Shown in pieces: positions 14,483-16,898 of a stretch of 16,898 nt of DNA. Position 1 is the stretch's first letter. Each line of letters begins with the position of its first letter. The DNA lies in contig JABDKS010000762.1 of the NCBI GenBank assembly GCA_013002105.1, forward strand, positions 1 to 16,898. The letters run 5' to 3'. The DNA is from Pirellulaceae bacterium. Its GTDB lineage: Bacteria > Planctomycetota > Planctomycetia > Pirellulales > Pirellulaceae. Made by a program: the position numbers and the translations under genes. The notes beneath the pieces were generated by a model, which was not told the origin of the DNA, did not search any database, and saw nothing but the letters and a program-made list of their open reading frames with translations.

Positions 14483-16423
14483 ATGACGCGACCCAAACAA
14501 AATTCGTTCGACCGTCCGCTGATCGCACTTGACGACCTACGAAACGCCGACGCCTACTTTGACACCTTGGAGCAGTGGTTAGCCCTCGAGAGCGAAGCCG
14601 AACGTGCTCGCTTGGCCCGTCGTCGACAGAATCGCTCGCAGCGCGACGTCGAAAAAACCGGTGAAACCATTGTACGATTGCAGCGGACCGATCATAAGAC
14701 CGGCTTGGCGGGCCGATTCTTGATCGATCTGGCCAAACCGGGTGGACAATCGCTACCCATGAACCGTTTGAAAGTGGGATCACCGGTCGTATTGTCCGAT
14801 GATGATAACGCCGCGGACGAAGGCGTCGCCGGCGTCGTCAGCCGACGCAAACATAGCACGATCCAAGTCGCCACCGAGCGTTGGCCCGACGCGATGTGGT
14901 TTCGCTTGGATCTGTCGCCGGATGAAACCACGCGGCGTCGGCAATTATCTGCAATGGCTCGCGCGCGACTCGCGTCCGGGCGATCGGGACGGCTGCGCGA
15001 GATGCTGCTTGGCGATCGACCACTGCGGTTTGGCGAACCGGATACCATCGACTTTCTAACAGCGTTGAACCCGCCTCAACAGGACGCCGTCGGGTTCGCC
15101 CTGGCCGCCGACGATGTAGCGATCTTGCATGGACCGCCCGGTACCGGCAAAACCACAACGTTGGCCGAAGTCATTTACCAGGCGGTCGGGCGGGGCGACA
15201 AGGTGCTCGCTTGCGCGCCAAGCAACACGGCGGTCGATAATATTCTCGAACGCTTGATCGCCATCATGCCAAGCGTCGTTCGCGTGGGACATCCCGCACG
15301 CGTATTCGAATCGTTACGTGAACACACGTTGGATGAATTGGTCGATAACGATCCGTCAACCGAAGTCGTTCGCGATATGCGGCGCGAGGTCGAAGAACTG
15401 ATGCGAGCTGCATCCAAGCAAATGCGGGGCAACGACTGGCGACGACGCAAACGCGAACTATTTGCCGAAGCCGGACAACTGCGAGGTCAAATCCGCGCCC
15501 TCGAGCGAAACGTGATCAAAAGCATTTTGGATTCGGCCGACGTGATCTGCACCACAACCACCATCGATGACGACCTGCTGGGAGACCGCGATTTTGACTT
15601 AGTCGTCATCGACGAAGCCTGCCAATGCACCGAGCCGAGTGTGTGGCAAGCGGTCCTGCGGGCCGATCGTATCGTGCTGGCGGGTGACCATTGTCAGTTG
15701 CCGCCCACGGTCTTGAGCGACGAGGCGGCAAGGTCCGGTATGCGTCAGTCGTTGATGCAACGGCTGATTTTGCGTGAGGGTGAATCAGCCTACCGTCGTT
15801 TGACGGTTCAGTATCGAATGAACGAATCGATCATGCGGTTCTCGTCCCAGATGTTTTACGACGAATCGCTGGTCGCCGATGTCTCGGTGCGTTCGCACCG
15901 ATTGTGTGATTTGCCCAATGTCACCGAGTTGCCGATCACCAGTGATCCCATTGAATTGATCGATACGGCCGGTGCCGAATTCGATGAACAGGTCGAACCG
16001 GACGGCGAGAGCAAGCTGAATCCAAAGGAAGCCAATTTAGTCGTCCAGCTCGTTCGCGATTTGATGGATGCGGGTGTGCGACCCGATCAGATTGCGGTCA
16101 TCGCACCCTACGCCGCTCAGGTAAGACTGCTGCGCGGACGTTTGGATTCACCCGACCTGGAAATCGACACGGTTGACGGTTTTCAAGGTCGCGAGAAAGA
16201 GGTCGTCGTGATCACGATGGTTCGCAGCAACGATCGTGGCGAGATCGGTTTTTTGGCGGACACGCGTCGCACCAATGTTGCTCTGACGCGTGCACGCCGC
16301 AAACTGATTGTGATTGGCGATAGTGCGACACTGGGATCCAATCCGTTCTACGCGGCGATGTTGGAATACTTTGAATCCCAAAATGCGTATCGCAGTGTTT
16401 GGGAATTTGGGATCGATACGTAA
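14483..16423 (+). CDS. Upf1/IGHMBP2-like superfamily 1B helicase
   Basis: 646-residue cytoplasmic ATPase expected to unwind or translocate on RNA or DNA 5' to 3'; related to eukaryotic IGHMBP2 (SMUBP-2) and Upf1. Motifs in order: a conserved N-terminal beta-barrel-like region (about 60-140, with LKVGSPVVLSDD), Q-motif NPPQQDAV (196-203), Walker A GPPGTGKTTT (217-226), CAPSNTAVDN (244-253), DEACQ motif II (377-381), GDHCQLPPTV motif III (401-410), QYRMNESI motif IV (443-450), VDGFQGREKEVV motif V (564-575) and NVALTRARR motif VI (598-606). All catalytic residues look intact. A charged helical insert (about 295-345, rich in Arg and Glu) matches the 1B stalk. Bacterial members are common but poorly studied. 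It is divergent from the methyltransferase operon; a functional link is unproven. Confidence 0.94.
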   Translation: MTRPKQNSFDRPLIALDDLRNADAYFDTLEQWLALESEAERARLARRRQNRSQRDVEKTGETIVRLQRTDHKTGLAGRFLIDLAKPGGQSLPMNRLKVGSPVVLSDDDNAADEGVAGVVSRRKHSTIQVATERWPDAMWFRLDLSPDETTRRRQLSAMARARLASGRSGRLREMLLGDRPLRFGEPDTIDFLTALNPPQQDAVGFALAADDVAILHGPPGTGKTTTLAEVIYQAVGRGDKVLACAPSNTAVDNILERLIAIMPSVVRVGHPARVFESLREHTLDELVDNDPSTEVVRDMRREVEELMRAASKQMRGNDWRRRKRELFAEAGQLRGQIRALERNVIKSILDSADVICTTTTIDDDLLGDRDFDLVVIDEACQCTEPSVWQAVLRADRIVLAGDHCQLPPTVLSDEAARSGMRQSLMQRLILREGESAYRRLTVQYRMNESIMRFSSQMFYDESLVADVSVRSHRLCDLPNVTELPITSDPIELIDTAGAEFDEQVEPDGESKLNPKEANLVVQLVRDLMDAGVRPDQIAVIAPYAAQVRLLRGRLDSPDLEIDTVDGFQGREKEVVVITMVRSNDRGEIGFLADTRRTNVALTRARRKLIVIGDSATLGSNPFYAAMLEYFESQNAYRSVWEFGIDT

Positions 16424-16676
16424 ACCTTTACGGCAACGCTGCTCTTGCTTCCTCCGTCGCGGTCATTCGTACAAAACGATACGCAAGTCGCCTGAAGACA
16501 ATCGACAGGGCGAACTGCCGCCACTGACGAAAAGTTTGCGCACAGTTTTCATCGTGTTTATGCATTCGATCTCCCGCGTTTGACTAGCTGCGAACATCCC
16601 GTGTGCCATACTCTTTGCCAAAACTTTGCAACAATTTGGCGGGGACGTATCACCCTATTTTATCGCGAGGTCGCTC

Positions 16677-16898
16677 GTGTGGATCAATATCAGTGCTCAT
16701 GAACCCATTACGTTCTTGCAATCGAACTTCGTAGAATATTTGCATCTTTTGCAGAGGTTTGCGTGCGGTTCTACGCGTTCTTTTTTATCGCCGTGCAATG
16801 AGCCGGGTGCAATGAGCCGAGTGCAATGCGCGGAATGTGATGAGCCAGGTGTAATGAATTCCACTTGGCTTGCTGGCCCGCATCGTCCGTTTGAACAT
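16677..16898 (+). CDS. Possible start of an unknown gene, cut by window edge
   Basis: A frame opening with GTG at 16677 stays open for 74 codons to the window edge. GAGG (16667-16670) lies 6 bases upstream, an ideal spacing. Against it: the peptide (beginning VWINISAHEP) has no recognisable family, and the frame runs through the 14-base repeat, whose period is not a multiple of three. It may be a short spurious frame or a genuine planctomycete orphan gene. Confidence 0.2.
   Translation, partial: MWINISAHEPITFLQSNFVEYLHLLQRFACGSTRSFLSPCNEPGAMSRVQCAECDEPGVMNSTWLAGPHRPFEH
16795..16864 (+). repeat. Degenerate 14-base tandem repeat, four to five copies
   Basis: Units GCAATGAGCCGGGT (16795-16808), GCAATGAGCCGAGT (16809-16822), GCAATGCGCGGAAT (16823-16836) and GTGATGAGCCAGGT (16837-16850) follow each other without gaps; a fifth, GTAATGAATTCCAC (16851-16864), keeps only the start. 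Copies 1 and 2 differ at one base; later copies diverge. The period, near 1.3 helical turns and not a multiple of 3, argues for a non-coding repeat. Confidence 0.85.

Larger units (their letters stand above)
16424..16898. other. Right-end intergenic region
   Basis: 475 bases without a secure gene. No hairpin plus T-run follows the helicase stop. TTGACT (16579-16584) and CATACT (16607-16612) resemble promoter boxes but lie 22 bases apart. TTGCAA (16626-16631) and TATCAC (16648-16653), 16 bases apart, are another weak pair, ahead of GAGG and a GTG codon at 16677. The last 100 bases hold the 14-base tandem repeat. Confidence 0.5.

Noticed and set aside
11865..16423. Complete known defence system (restriction-modification, BREX or DISARM type)
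   Set aside because: Only a methylase and a generic helicase are present; no endonuclease gene, phospholipase D-like protein, PglZ or DUF1998 protein is seen, and hrpA is normally housekeeping.
16795..16864. CRISPR array at the right end
   Set aside because: Units are 14 bases, contiguous and degenerate, with no spacers and no cas genes.
1..16898. tRNA genes, rRNA genes, insertion sequences or phage integrase sites
   Set aside because: No cloverleaf with a GTTCRANNC arm, no transposase or integrase motif and no long terminal inverted repeats were found by eye.

Overview
The window (about 55% G+C by eye) looks like chromosomal DNA from a marine planctomycete of the Rhodopirellula/Pirellulaceae type. 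This is inferred from the gene families, the frequent GTG/TTG starts, the loose spacing of genes and the style of the transporters and the DNA methyltransferase. No rRNA or other marker gene is present, so the assignment is tentative.

Layout. (1) 1-1776, minus strand: a small DUF3311 membrane protein overlaps by 4 bases the start of a sodium:solute symporter, which runs off the left edge. (2) 2090-5664, plus strand: a TAXI-type TRAP transporter in two genes, a substrate-binding lipoprotein and a fused small/large permease. A 305-base gap with a strong imperfect stem-loop separates them. (3) 5921-7729, plus: an SLC13-type carrier with two RCK_C (TrkA-C) domains inserted in its cytoplasmic loop; a 21-base tandem duplication obscures its true start. 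(4) 7789-11823, plus: a full-length HrpA-type DEAH-box RNA helicase. (5) 11865-14384, minus, convergent with hrpA: a probable three-gene operon, in transcription order a DUF1294 membrane protein, a GNAT acetyltransferase and a large DNA methyltransferase with a C-terminal GIY-YIG domain. (6) 14483-16423, plus, divergent from that operon: an Upf1/IGHMBP2-like superfamily 1B helicase. (7) 16424-16898: mostly non-coding, with a degenerate 14-base tandem repeat and perhaps the start of another gene.

The left half is a nutrient and ion uptake cluster of three unrelated secondary carriers. The right half handles nucleic acids: two helicases flank the methyltransferase operon. Nothing proves that these halves work together.

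The most unusual object is the methyltransferase. It joins a beta-class amino-methyltransferase domain (DPPF before DPFSGSS), two tandem copies of a ~45-residue module not assigned to a family here (ending in LRKxG), and a GIY-YIG fold whose expected metal-binding glutamate is a glutamine. No separate restriction endonuclease gene is visible. I see no CRISPR array, tRNA, insertion sequence or phage gene.
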